DNA from: Clostridium thailandense
Lineage (GTDB): Bacteria; Bacillota; Clostridia; Clostridiales; Clostridiaceae
Length of the DNA stretch: 52,582 nucleotides
Assembly: GCF_019207025.1 (NCBI RefSeq)
Contig: NZ_JAEEGC010000062.1
Location: 1-52,582 of the forward strand
Direction: 5' to 3'
Positions 1 to 8,137 of the stretch are shown here, piece after piece (the stretch's first letter is position 1; every line of letters begins with the position of its first letter). The position numbers and the translations under genes were made by a program. The notes beneath the pieces are model-generated. The model saw only the letters and a list, made by a program, of their open reading frames with translations, was not told the DNA's origin and made no database searches.

Positions 1-46
1 AACATTATCAACAATTTCTAAATTTAATTTATAGGCACTATATGTA

Positions 47-94
47 TTTCTAATATTTTAGAAACAAAAAATCATATTTCTAAAATATTAGAAA
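47..94. repeat. 18-bp inverted repeat near the left edge
   Basis: The arms at 47-64 and 77-94 are exact reverse complements (TTTCTAATATTTTAGAAA and its complement) separated by 12 bases. Each arm is itself nearly palindromic, so this could be a pair of operator sites or an AT-rich hairpin. No gene start can be attached to it within the window. Confidence 0.5.
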
Positions 95-122
95 TGTTAT
101 TTAAATATGATGTGTCGCACTC

Positions 123-177
123 AGAGATCCCAGGGGTAAAAAACTCAAGTAAGAAATTTTTTACCCCTGGGATCTCT
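123..177. terminator. Perfect 21-bp stem hairpin, terminator-like
   Basis: Arms 123-143 and 157-177 are perfectly complementary over 21 bp with a 13-base loop. The stem begins AGAGATCCCAGGGG and ends in an A6/T6 run next to the loop. No clear U-tract follows the stem on either strand, so it is not a textbook terminator, but it sits directly downstream of the decayed chemoreceptor gene on the minus strand. Confidence 0.5.
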
Positions 178-182
178 TGTTC

Positions 183-842
183 CTAATCTATCTTAAATTT
201 TTCAACCATATATTTTAGTTTTTCTGAACTTTCTTTTGTGCTAATCATCATTTTATTTACCACTTCAGACTTTTGTAGAACTCAGGAGGATTTTTCTACT
301 GCTAGAATTACTTCATTTACTACTTTTTGGATCTCATTAATAGCAGTAGTGGAATCTTCTGCTAAGCTATTAATTTCACTGGCAACTACAGCAAAACCTT
401 TTCCAGCTTCACCAGCTCTTGCTGCTTCTATAGATGCATTTAATCCTTCCGTCGCTGCAGCTGACATTTCCTGAATAATAGCCGATACTTCCCCTATATG
501 TTCATTTAATTCATTAATACTGTAAGTTGAGTCTTCTATATATCTGCCTATGTCAGAAGTTTCATACACTATTCCCCTCACTAAATCCTTTATAGAATTT
601 TGCATTAAATTAGTGGTTTTGCTATAATTCCTGATATTAAAAATACAATTATATATAAAACTATTAAAGCAATAATCATAACTATTATTATTAACTCCAG
701 TAGACTCTTTACTTGACTATACAACTCCTTTTCTGATGTAACCATGCCTAGAGACCATTTTGGTGTATTTTGAATATTATTAAATATAAGCATTTCTTCA
801 CTACCATTCGGTTTAATAATTTTCTCTATACCACTCTCTCCT
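183..842 (-). pseudogene. Decayed methyl-accepting chemotaxis protein
   Basis: Two partial frames carry pieces of a chemoreceptor. Bases 605-842 encode the end of a sensory region (NTPKWSLGMV) and a transmembrane helix ending ISGIIAKPL. Bases 183-605 encode part of the cytoplasmic signalling domain, with the hallmark [20 protein letters not shown]. The HAMP domain and much of the adaptation region are missing at the junction near 605, where the frame also shifts. The stretch before [11 protein letters not shown] is shortened, and an in-frame TGA at 282-284 interrupts a C-terminus that otherwise continues to 183. The upstream frame closes at a stop near 843, so most of the sensor is gone. A functional receptor is ruled out by the lost HAMP domain and broken frame. 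Confidence 0.85.
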
Positions 843-1020
843 GCTTAACAATGAGCATCAACTAGATTTTCAACATACTAATAAATTAAAACAAATTTTA
901 TACCAAATATAACCTTTTGATTATTGAACTTTGAATACTATGCTTGTGCATGGCTCTAGTTTGATAAGTTATATTAACTGAGTTTGGAGATGAGATTAAA
1001 TGAATATGTTGAAAATTTTA

Positions 1021-1052
1021 ATGTGGCCGTTGCACTTAGTGCAGCGGCCACA
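1021..1052. terminator. GC-rich hairpin, probable terminator
   Basis: ATGTGGCCG-T-TGCAC, a 3-base loop, then GTGCA-G-CGGCCACAT forms a strong stem with one mismatch, followed on the plus strand by ATTTTATATTT. It lies just beyond the 3-prime end of the sigma-54 regulator gene (minus strand) and probably ends that transcript. Confidence 0.6.
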
Positions 1053-1093
1053 TTTTATATTTATAAGTTTCTATTGTATAACTATATATTATT

Positions 1094-2443
1094 CTATTTT
1101 AATTTGTTATAAAGTGTAGCTAATGAAATTCCCAAAGCTTCTGCGGCTCTCTTTTTACCTTGAACAGTATCTCCATAAGTAGCAATAGCCCTCTTAATCT
1201 CTGAAACTTCTGCGTCTTTTATAACTTCTTCGAGAGGTTTTAATTTAATTATATTCTTTTTAATACCTTCTGATTGAATTACCTTTGGAAGGTGTTCTAG
1301 TTTAATAACATAATCCTCTGTCATATTAGATGCAAATTCCATAGAATTTTTAAGTTCTCTAATATTCCCTGGCCAATCATAATTATATAAAATATTAACT
1401 GCATCTTCTGAAATTTCAATACTTCTCTTAATTTTATTTGCCATTTCATTTATAAACTTTTCTATTAGTGGTTTTATATCCTGCCTTCTATTTCTAAGTG
1501 AAGGGATATTTATTGGAAATATTGCGATTCTATAATACAAATCTTTCCTAAATTTATTTTCTTCTATCATTTTTTCTAAACTCTTGTTTGTGGCTGCTAT
1601 TATTCTAACATCTATGCTTACTTCTTTAAGTCCACCTATTCGTCTAATGGTATTTTCTTGGAGAACTCTTAATAGTTTTGCCTGCAGCCCATAGTCCATT
1701 TCTGATAACTCATCTAAAAATAATGTTCCTCCGCTGGCTAGTTCAAAAAGTCCTATCTTTCCACCTTTTTTTGCCCCAGTAAAAGCACCTTCTTCATAAC
1801 CAAATAACTCACTTTCCAATAAGTTACCATCAAAAGTTGCACAATTTACTGGAATAAAAGGTCCGTTTTGTCTTTCACTGTAGGCATGTATAGAATTAGC
1901 ATAAAGCTCTTTACCTGTTCCGCTTTCACCAGTGATAAGTATATTAGATTCACTTTTTGCTGCCTTTTGACACAGCTTTTTTACTTCTTCTGAATTTATA
2001 TCTAAGGAAATTATATCATCAAAGCTATACTTTGCTTTTTTCATACTATTAACTTGTTTTTCCAAATTTCTAATTATTGTATTTGACTTATTTAATTCTT
2101 CTGTTAGCTTATATATTTCTGTTATTTCATTTAATATAGATATTCCTCCAACAATTTCATCTTCTTCAATAATAGGAACCATATTTACTATATACTCTGA
2201 ATCGTTAACCTTTCTAGGAATTCTTAATAACTTAGTACCGGTTTTTATTACATTAGGAAGCCTAGAGCCAGGTCTTACTTCAGATAAAAATTTTCCCAAA
2301 ATTTCTTCGCTGCTCATAGACGTTATCCTCGTATAAGCAGGATTAACGTATACTACAATGCATTCATGATCTGCAATAAGAACACCATCATGTAAAGAAT
2401 CAAATATAATCTTCTCTAAGTTAGTTATTTTCACGTTATGCAC
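1094..2443 (-). CDS. Sigma-54-dependent transcriptional activator with PAS sensor domain
   Basis: This 449-residue protein has the standard layout of a bacterial enhancer-binding protein. An N-terminal PAS domain (about residues 8-115) is followed by a short coiled-coil linker and a AAA+ domain (about 145-375) with Walker A GESGTGKE, the sigma-54 contact motif GAFTGA and Walker B GGTLFLDE. A C-terminal Fis-type helix-turn-helix ends with KKRAAEALGISLATLYNKLK. It would activate RpoN-dependent promoters in response to a small molecule or redox signal sensed by the PAS domain. There is no receiver domain, so it is not a two-component regulator. No -24/-12 promoter was recognised nearby by eye, so its target is unknown. 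The family call is secure. Confidence 0.93.
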   Translation of the reverse strand: MHNVKITNLEKIIFDSLHDGVLIADHECIVVYVNPAYTRITSMSSEEILGKFLSEVRPGSRLPNVIKTGTKLLRIPRKVNDSEYIVNMVPIIEEDEIVGGISILNEITEIYKLTEELNKSNTIIRNLEKQVNSMKKAKYSFDDIISLDINSEEVKKLCQKAAKSESNILITGESGTGKELYANSIHAYSERQNGPFIPVNCATFDGNLLESELFGYEEGAFTGAKKGGKIGLFELASGGTLFLDELSEMDYGLQAKLLRVLQENTIRRIGGLKEVSIDVRIIAATNKSLEKMIEENKFRKDLYYRIAIFPINIPSLRNRRQDIKPLIEKFINEMANKIKRSIEISEDAVNILYNYDWPGNIRELKNSMEFASNMTEDYVIKLEHLPKVIQSEGIKKNIIKLKPLEEVIKDAEVSEIKRAIATYGDTVQGKKRAAEALGISLATLYNKLK

Positions 2444-2553
2444 TCCGTTTCTAATAAGTTAGAATATCCTTTTAATGATACCACTTTTTTTAAAGTAACT
2501 CTATAAGGATAAAGCTCCTTGTTTTACACTTAACGATGATTCCAATATAAAAT

Positions 2554-3465
2554 TCAACAATTTCTTTGTCGCTTTCGATAGGAGGATGGTGTACAACGCA
2601 TAAATCGTTTAAAAATCTTTGAAAAATAACTCGGACTATCAAAACCAACACGACTGCATATTTCAGTAATTGGTGTATTAGTCTCCTCTAATAAACGTAC
2701 TGCCACTGAAACTCGATATTTAATCAAATATTGTATAGGTGTCATTCCAATGCTTTTTTGAAAGCAACGTAAACATTCTCTCTCACTGATATTGACTACT
2801 GCCGCAATTTGATGAAGCTCTAGCGGTTCATCATAGTGATAATGCAAAAAATCCAACATATTCTTAATACGTACTATATTATAATTTTTATTCTGGTTTT
2901 GCTGCTTTAAAATGGACATCATGTTTTTAACAATTAAGTACCACATATGAGATAACTTTTCACGAACAATCAATTCATAACCGAATTCCTCTTCCTTATA
3001 AGCCTCATAAGCTTCCTGAATGCACTGTACAGCTTGACGATGCCAATCAACTCCACAATAGAATGGAATACCAGGTAATGTATCACATCCTAATAACGTA
3101 CGTACATAACGTTGTTCAAATACACTTTCTGCTGTGCCTGATATTAAGTTCGAATGAAAAACAAATGAATTTAATATACAACCTGTATCTCCTACGATTT
3201 GCATTGAATGCAATACATTAGAATTGATAAAGACGCCTTCACCTTTCTTCAAAGTAAAATTCGTTCCGTTTAGACTCATGTTCATAGCACCACTACTCAC
3301 TACAACAGCTTCAATTTCCTCATGCCAATGCCATGGAATGTCTCCAGTTACATTATCACTTATATCAGCAAAATAGCCCCCACACGGAAACATAGGTGTA
3401 CCTCTTACCTTCAATTCATGTTGATTTATATCACAAAGAATCAACTTACAAACTTCTACAGACAA
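2554..3465 (-). CDS. AraC-family transcriptional regulator with cupin sensor domain
   Basis: A 303-residue protein. The N-terminal half (about 30-130) resembles an AraC-type cupin domain, with a His-rich strand WHWHEEIE and the following GxG-like turns. The C-terminal 100 residues contain the two helix-turn-helix motifs of AraC/XylS regulators, including VNISERECLRCFQKSIGMTP and the signature VGFDSPSYFSKIFKRFM. Translation probably begins at a TTG at 3465, behind AAGGAGTG. The gene is divergent from the pair at 3592-4474 across about 120 bp, a layout that suggests it controls that pair. The ligand cannot be inferred; cupin-type members often sense sugars or related small molecules. Confidence 0.92.
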   Translation of the reverse strand: MSVEVCKLILCDINQHELKVRGTPMFPCGGYFADISDNVTGDIPWHWHEEIEAVVVSSGAMNMSLNGTNFTLKKGEGVFINSNVLHSMQIVGDTGCILNSFVFHSNLISGTAESVFEQRYVRTLLGCDTLPGIPFYCGVDWHRQAVQCIQEAYEAYKEEEFGYELIVREKLSHMWYLIVKNMMSILKQQNQNKNYNIVRIKNMLDFLHYHYDEPLELHQIAAVVNISERECLRCFQKSIGMTPIQYLIKYRVSVAVRLLEETNTPITEICSRVGFDSPSYFSKIFKRFMRCTPSSYRKRQRNC

Positions 3466-3591
3466 TTCAGTTCACTCCTTAATCAATATGGCAATTTTAT
3501 TATAGTATAAGTCTTTAATTTTATTGTTACAAGGTATAAATGGCAATATAATTATAATACAAAAATATTTTTACCAAGTGAGGTGATCTAT

Positions 3592-3864
3592 ATGCTAAAG
3601 GATGTAACTTATCTTACATTTTTTGATATTCAGGATTCCGAACGTTTTTTTGATGTGATAAATAATTGTGTCGAGCCTGTTATTTTATGTATTCCAACTG
3701 CTCAATCTACTGACTTAAGATTCAATTTTATATTACAAAACTTTTTAACTTGGATAGACCCATCTGGTAAAATTCCTGAAGTAAAATTGAAATGTACTAA
3801 CCCTCAAGATGTAGAGCATCTGATTCAACTTATGATAGAAAATCGTATATCAAAAACTTACTAA
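3592..3864 (+). CDS. Small protein of unknown function
   Basis: A 90-residue acidic, cysteine-containing protein that I do not recognise. The ATG at 3592 sits seven bases after AGTGAGGTG and is preferred over an in-frame GTG at 3583 that lies inside that ribosome site. Predicted secondary structure alternates strands and helices (LTFFDIQDSERFFDVI, VEPVILCIP), compatible with a small alpha/beta domain. It has no signal peptide or membrane segment. It is the first gene of a likely two-gene operon with the HAD-fold protein downstream and faces the AraC regulator. A role accessory to the HAD-fold protein is only inference from position. Confidence 0.6.
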   Translation: MLKDVTYLTFFDIQDSERFFDVINNCVEPVILCIPTAQSTDLRFNFILQNFLTWIDPSGKIPEVKLKCTNPQDVEHLIQLMIENRISKTY

Positions 3865-3904
3865 TATAGATGTAAACCAATAAAAAGGAGATCTTAATAT
3901 ACCT

Positions 3905-4474
3905 ATGAGAGGCGTGATTTTTAACTTTAATGGTACTCTTTTTAACGATTTTGATAAATATGAAAAAACGTGGCGTATGTTTTCAAAAAAAGAATTAAAC
4001 CATGATATGTCTAACGATGAGCTTGAAACTTGTCGCCAACTTTGCAGATCATACAGATTGAATTTTCGTTTAACCTCTGGCGCAGTATGGCTTTTCAATG
4101 ACCTTAAAGATAGAAATATTCCAAGAACAATCACAACAATTTCTCCTCGAAGCACTGTAAATTTTTATTTTGAAAACTTTCATTTAGACAAATGGTTTGA
4201 AATTGAGAAAATTATTTATGACGATAGCATAATTCTCAGAAAGCCAAATTCTAACTTTTACCTTAGAGCTGCACAGGCAATCAATATGCCTCCAGAAGAC
4301 TGTATTATTTTTGAAAGCACACTATCCGGGATTATATCAGCTTATAATGCTGGTATAGGTAAAGTAATTGCAATAGCCCCTCGAAACCATCAATTAATAT
4401 TCGAACAAATGAAAGAAGTATATGATGTGATTGCCAACTTTCATGAATTTGATCGCATGCTTTTAAGAGAATAG
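3905..4474 (+). CDS. HAD-superfamily fold protein lacking catalytic aspartates
   Basis: This 189-residue protein matches the beta-phosphoglucomutase/phosphatase branch of the HAD superfamily along its length. Motif I, normally DxDGT, reads FNFNGTLF, so both the nucleophile and the general acid are Asn (N7, N9; codons AAC and AAT). Motif II keeps Ser/Thr (TTISPRS), and motif III keeps Lys (RKPNSNFYLRAAQ). Motif IV, normally FEDS-G, reads FESTLSG, so the metal-binding Asp is Ser138. Phosphatase activity is therefore unlikely. The ATG lies 14 bases after AAAAAGGAG, an unusually long spacing that implies weak initiation. It is co-oriented with the small gene at 3592 and divergent from an AraC regulator. 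A sensory or binding role is inference. Confidence 0.85.
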   Translation: MRGVIFNFNGTLFNDFDKYEKTWRMFSKKELNHDMSNDELETCRQLCRSYRLNFRLTSGAVWLFNDLKDRNIPRTITTISPRSTVNFYFENFHLDKWFEIEKIIYDDSIILRKPNSNFYLRAAQAINMPPEDCIIFESTLSGIISAYNAGIGKVIAIAPRNHQLIFEQMKEVYDVIANFHEFDRMLLRE

Positions 4475-4589
4475 AATGGTTTAAATTATGTACAGCTTTT
4501 ATTAAATACTTACATTTTTTAACCACATGTGGTTAAATGAATGTTATTTGAATTTAATAACTTACGCCCAAAATCAATAATAGAAATAA

Positions 4590-4630
4590 GATTATAAAAA
4601 ACTGTACGTGTCATTTCCACTCGTACAGTT
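4590..4630 (-). terminator. Intrinsic terminator of the TauE/SafE gene
   Basis: AACTGTACG (4600-4608) pairs with CGTACAGTT (4622-4630). Read on the minus strand the stem is followed by TTTTTTATAAT. It lies 70 bp beyond the exporter stop codon. Confidence 0.8.
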
Positions 4631-4699
4631 AAACTTCTTATTTATCCTCTTGTCCTTATGATAACTCTACAATCCTTAGTTATCTTATGCTCTTGCAAA

Positions 4700-5572
4700 T
4701 TAATTTTTATTTTTCATTGCAGATCTAAACATTATGGCAGATGTAAATATAATTACGAATACTACCACCCATTTTAACATAGTAAGAGGTAGTGCCTTAA
4801 CAACATAGACAGCAAGTAGAACTCCTATGATACCACAAATATTTGTAGCTAAAGATACCTTTCTATGATAAGCCCCTTCCTTAACAAACTTTATGGCACC
4901 TACAGGCTCAAGGAATGCACAGGAACCCATCATTATAGGAAAAGCCACTTTAGGAGACATTCCCAAAGCAAAAACCAAAGCCATACATGGCGCATAATTT
5001 CCTATTCCTATGCACATTAAAGCTCCTAAAATGAAGTTTCCTACTAGACCTATTATCAGCTTACCTCCTGTAAGTTCTGTTGATTCTCCTCCTATAGGCA
5101 TTATATTTAGTAATCCTGACAGCATTACAAATGCAACAATCAGAAGAGCTATTCCCATTCCAATTTGAACTTTCTTTTTAGGAAGCTTGGACACTATTCC
5201 TGCACCAAAATAGGAACCTGCAGTAGCTGCTATAATCATTGTGACCAATGTAGTTATATCAACTTTAATAACAGTCATGAATATAAGCGCCTCTGTTACC
5301 ACTGGAATACAATTGGCAACATTCAAGGTTCCTGGAATTATTCTGTCATCCACAAGTTTTAAGAATTTATAAACCGCAGTGGTAGGGGCAAAGCTTCCGA
5401 TTCCCAAGGTGTCAAAGAAATTTGCTATAAGTCCTACTATTCCATAAACTAACCAGTTGCCACCTTCCTCAAGCCTTCCTTCATTTTTTGTCCTTCTGTA
5501 GTCCTGGAAAAAAATAAATGCAAAAACCAATGTAAGAGCTATAAGGATTCCTGAAACGATATTAATGATCAT
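4700..5572 (-). CDS. TauE/SafE-family anion exporter (sulfite exporter family)
   Basis: A 290-residue polytopic membrane protein with about eight hydrophobic segments arranged as two similar halves, each with the small-residue-rich helices typical of TauE/SafE (for example the stretch around IVGLIANFFDTLGIGSFAPTT, and around GNFILGALMCIGIGNYAPC). Family members move sulfite, sulfoacetate or other small anions out of or into the cell. The ATG at 5572 was chosen because AAAGGAGA lies six bases upstream; a longer in-frame start at 5629 has no comparable site. It is monocistronic with its own terminator. The substrate cannot be assigned from sequence. Confidence 0.88.
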   Translation of the reverse strand: MIINIVSGILIALTLVFAFIFFQDYRRTKNEGRLEEGGNWLVYGIVGLIANFFDTLGIGSFAPTTAVYKFLKLVDDRIIPGTLNVANCIPVVTEALIFMTVIKVDITTLVTMIIAATAGSYFGAGIVSKLPKKKVQIGMGIALLIVAFVMLSGLLNIMPIGGESTELTGGKLIIGLVGNFILGALMCIGIGNYAPCMALVFALGMSPKVAFPIMMGSCAFLEPVGAIKFVKEGAYHRKVSLATNICGIIGVLLAVYVVKALPLTMLKWVVVFVIIFTSAIMFRSAMKNKN

Positions 5573-5894
5573 GATAAAATCTCCTTTAATTTGCATATAA
5601 TAATACTTGACCTCGTCATAATTATACAATATTATTGAGAAATATTAAATAAATTATTATCACTTTAATTCAACAAATTGAATTTTATAAACCAAATTAA
5701 TTCATTTTTTATATTTACTCTTAATTTAATCATGATGATATTCATTTTTATTTCGTTAATAATCTTTCTAAACTAAAATTTTGAAAGTTTCTCCTCTTAA
5801 TACTTCGCAAAACTGCAAAAACAACTATTCACTTTATGATGATCTAAAGACACAAAGCTTGCTCTTTATGCATATATATACTTTTCATTGAGTA

Positions 5895-5921
5895 ACACTT
5901 ATAAGAATAATTCATATACTA
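5895..5921 (+). promoter_or_regulatory. Possible sporulation-type promoter in a 393-bp intergenic region
   Basis: CATATACTA at 5913-5921 fits the sigma-K -10 pattern CATAnnnTA. An AC dinucleotide at 5895-5896 lies 16 bases upstream, as in the sigma-K -35 element. TATAAT at 5921-5926 could alternatively serve as a housekeeping -10. The rest of 5573-5894 is AT-rich with no gene that I can support. Confidence 0.35.
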
Positions 5922-5965
5922 TATAATGATGAAATTTTAGCTGTATCAATATAAAGGAGTATTAT

Positions 5966-6541
5966 ATGTATAACAGACAAGTTCCCTATTGTCCTTACTA
6001 CATGAATCAAGATGCTTACCACTCCTTCAATACAAAATGGAGAATTGAAGCACAAAAATTTGCAGCCTTTAGCGGTGTAGTTACAAGAATTGAAGATTTT
6101 TCATCTAGTCCAAGGGATATATCAGGAGGTTGCTATAAATTAATGTCACTTGAAAGTAAAGACATGGGTCCTGTAAATTTTGTGATATCTCCAGGAACTT
6201 ATTTTGTAAATCATGAAGTGGTAGAGGTAGGAGATAAGGTAACTGGATTTTACGATGCAAACGCACCTGCCATTCTTATTTATCCTCCGCAATATCCTGC
6301 AATTGTTATGGCAAAAGACACAGAATATGAAAATGTTATCGTAGACTATTTTGACAATCAACTTATAAACAGCACTAGAAACTTAAAACTAAATATCAGC
6401 CCATCTACTGATGTAATTCTAACAAACGATCAACCTTTTAACAGATATCCCGGAGATAGAAACCTAATTGTTGTCTATGGTCCTACAACCAAAAGCATAC
6501 CTGCCCAAACTACTCCATATAAGATTATTGTTCTTTGCTAA
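5966..6541 (+). CDS. Conserved-type protein of unknown function, possibly spore-associated
   Basis: A 191-residue soluble protein with no signal peptide or membrane segment. I do not recognise the family. The N-terminus is rich in Tyr, Pro and Asn (MYNRQVPYCPYYMNQD), as in many clostridial spore-coat and envelope proteins. The middle (residues 35-120) looks all-beta, with phrases such as FSGVVTRIEDF and VVEVGDKVTGFYD that would suit an OB-like barrel. The ATG follows AAAGGAGT by six bases. It stands alone between the TauE/SafE gene (divergent) and the AEC permease (convergent). Spore association rests only on composition and on the promoter-like CATATACTA upstream. Confidence 0.7.
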   Translation: MYNRQVPYCPYYMNQDAYHSFNTKWRIEAQKFAAFSGVVTRIEDFSSSPRDISGGCYKLMSLESKDMGPVNFVISPGTYFVNHEVVEVGDKVTGFYDANAPAILIYPPQYPAIVMAKDTEYENVIVDYFDNQLINSTRNLKLNISPSTDVILTNDQPFNRYPGDRNLIVVYGPTTKSIPAQTTPYKIIVLC

Positions 6542-6713
6542 GCCAATTTATATTAGTACATGCAATTTGTTTACAGCATACTTTATCTATCAAAAGAAAT
6601 GGGACTGCCCAAGGGTACTAGGAGAAAACTATACCAAGAATGATTTATAAATCTAATTGTTTAAGTTGTAAAAATTGTGAAATTATAACTTTCTTCCATG
6701 ATAGACTAAAAAA

Positions 6714-6766
6714 CTTAATTAGCAATACTACAATTTAAAATTATAGTGTTGCTGATTAAGCCTTTT
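6714..6766. terminator. Bidirectional terminator between convergent genes
   Basis: The arms CTTAATTAGCAATACTA (6714-6730) and TAGTGTTGCTGATTAAG (6744-6760) pair with two mismatches. CCTTTTAATTTTTT follows on the plus strand and a T-run follows on the minus strand. It separates the gene ending at 6541 from the permease ending at 6812. Confidence 0.75.
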
Positions 6767-6811
6767 AATTTTTTCTTCTAAATTAACACTTTTTTGTATG
6801 AATTATAAATT

Positions 6812-7735
6812 TTATATCTGGTATAACCAAACAATAATTGGCATTGTTATAATACAAACAATAGTTGTAACTACATTTATAACACTTGCATATTCTCCAT
6901 TTTTCTCATAGATTTGAGCCATTTGTGTAACTGCTGACGCGGAAGGCGTAATTGTTGCAAGCAGACTGATAAGTAAAATCATCTTCCCATTTGATGATAA
7001 ATTTGCTATTCCACTATATTTAAGTAGAAGCAAAATTATAACAGGACAGACTATCATCTTAAGAAAAGTGACTATGTAGATTCTCTTATAGGCAAATATC
7101 TGTTTGAAACTCATGTTTCCAATCAGCATTCCCACCACAACCATGGAAATAGGACCAATCATAACACTTACTGATTCCAATGTTTTTATGATAATGTCTG
7201 GCAGCTGCAATCTTGTAACAAAAAGTAAAATTCCAAAGAAAATAGTAATTATATTAATATTTAAAAAAATTCTTTTCAAATCTATTTTTCGTTCTTCACA
7301 AAGCATCATCCTACCGTGAGTCCACAAAAGAATTAACTGTACGGATATGAAAGCACTGGAATAAATAACCCATTCTTTTCCCAAAATAGAAGTTACAATC
7401 GGAATTATAAGATTTCCAGCATTTGAATACATCATGGATGCTTTTTCAACTGCATCTAGGTGGAATATCTTTTCAAGTATCTTTACTAAAATCAACAGTA
7501 CAATATGGATCAACACTGCTGCTGTAAAAGCAAGAATCAATCCTTTCTGTATGCTTTCTGTATATTTAATCTGAAAAGCATTAATAATCACACAAGGCAT
7601 TACCAAATAAAGAACAACAACTGAAAGGCTTTTACTCTCTTCTGCTTTTAACAAATTTGTTTTCACCAATACAAATCCCATAACCATAATTAAAAAAAGT
7701 TCAGCAATCTGTTTCATTAATAATAAACTAACCAC
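6812..7735 (-). CDS. AEC-family (auxin efflux carrier-like) permease
   Basis: A 307-residue integral membrane protein with about ten transmembrane segments in two inverted halves. Characteristic features are the early VLYLVMPCVIINAF segment and the C-terminal LATITPSASAVTQMAQIYEKNGEYAS region, the conserved crossover of AEC/BART transporters. Bacterial members carry malate, malonate or related organic acids, or are uncharacterised. A GTG start at 7735 follows GGGGGAAATT. The gene appears monocistronic. Substrate is not predictable here. Confidence 0.88.
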   Translation of the reverse strand: MVSLLLMKQIAELFLIMVMGFVLVKTNLLKAEESKSLSVVVLYLVMPCVIINAFQIKYTESIQKGLILAFTAAVLIHIVLLILVKILEKIFHLDAVEKASMMYSNAGNLIIPIVTSILGKEWVIYSSAFISVQLILLWTHGRMMLCEERKIDLKRIFLNINIITIFFGILLFVTRLQLPDIIIKTLESVSVMIGPISMVVVGMLIGNMSFKQIFAYKRIYIVTFLKMIVCPVIILLLLKYSGIANLSSNGKMILLISLLATITPSASAVTQMAQIYEKNGEYASVINVVTTIVCIITMPIIVWLYQI

Positions 7736-7868
7736 AATTTCCCCCTATATTTACTCTTCTCTAAGTACTATAAATCCACCAAGGTTTTCACAATTATATA
7801 TTATACTACTACTATGCCTTAAATTTATTATTCTTTTTTATAACCCATGACATAAAAGAATATAACCT

Positions 7869-7985
7869 ATGGTTGTTAATAAAGACTTGCCAAAGTGCTC
7901 TCTAACAACTGCAGTCGGCATTATCAGAAACAAATGGAAGTTACTAATATTAAAGAATCTTTTGCCAGGCCATTTTAGAGAGTAA
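7869..7985 (+). pseudogene. N-terminal remnant of an HxlR-family regulator
   Basis: ATG at 7869 opens a 38-codon frame ending at a TAA (7983-7985). Its translation contains SLTTAVGIIRNKWKLLILKN followed by LLPG, which closely matches the first helices of HxlR winged-helix regulators (consensus about ..A..IIGGKWK.LIL..L..G). The rest of the domain is absent. This is the only recognisable content of the 7736-8137 gap apart from the terminator at its right end. Confidence 0.65.
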
Positions 7986-8052
7986 TATTTTCAGCCCCTA
8001 AATGGTGCCAGCTTTCACTGTACTCAAGCTATTGTGGAATATTACTATACAA

Positions 8053-8088
8053 AAACACCGTAAAATTCTTGTGAATAATATGGTGTTT
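8053..8088 (-). terminator. Terminator of the EamA transporter gene
   Basis: AAACACC (8053-8059) and GGTGTTT (8082-8088) pair around a 22-base loop. On the minus strand the stem runs into GTGTTTTTGTAT. It is 50 bp beyond the transporter stop codon. Confidence 0.6.
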
Positions 8089-8137
8089 CATAAGTTGTCC
8101 ATTTTTAAATTGGGATACTAACCAACAATAATATAAA

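Noticed and set aside
282..284. In-frame TGA in the chemoreceptor as a possible selenocysteine codon
   Set aside because: The gene also has a frameshift and large deletions, and no SECIS-like structure was evident; decay explains it.
1094..2443. The sigma-54 activator as regulator of the choline operon
   Set aside because: It is 8 kb beyond the far end of the locus, the operon promoter has -35/-10 boxes of the MerR-activated type, and no -24/-12 element was seen there.
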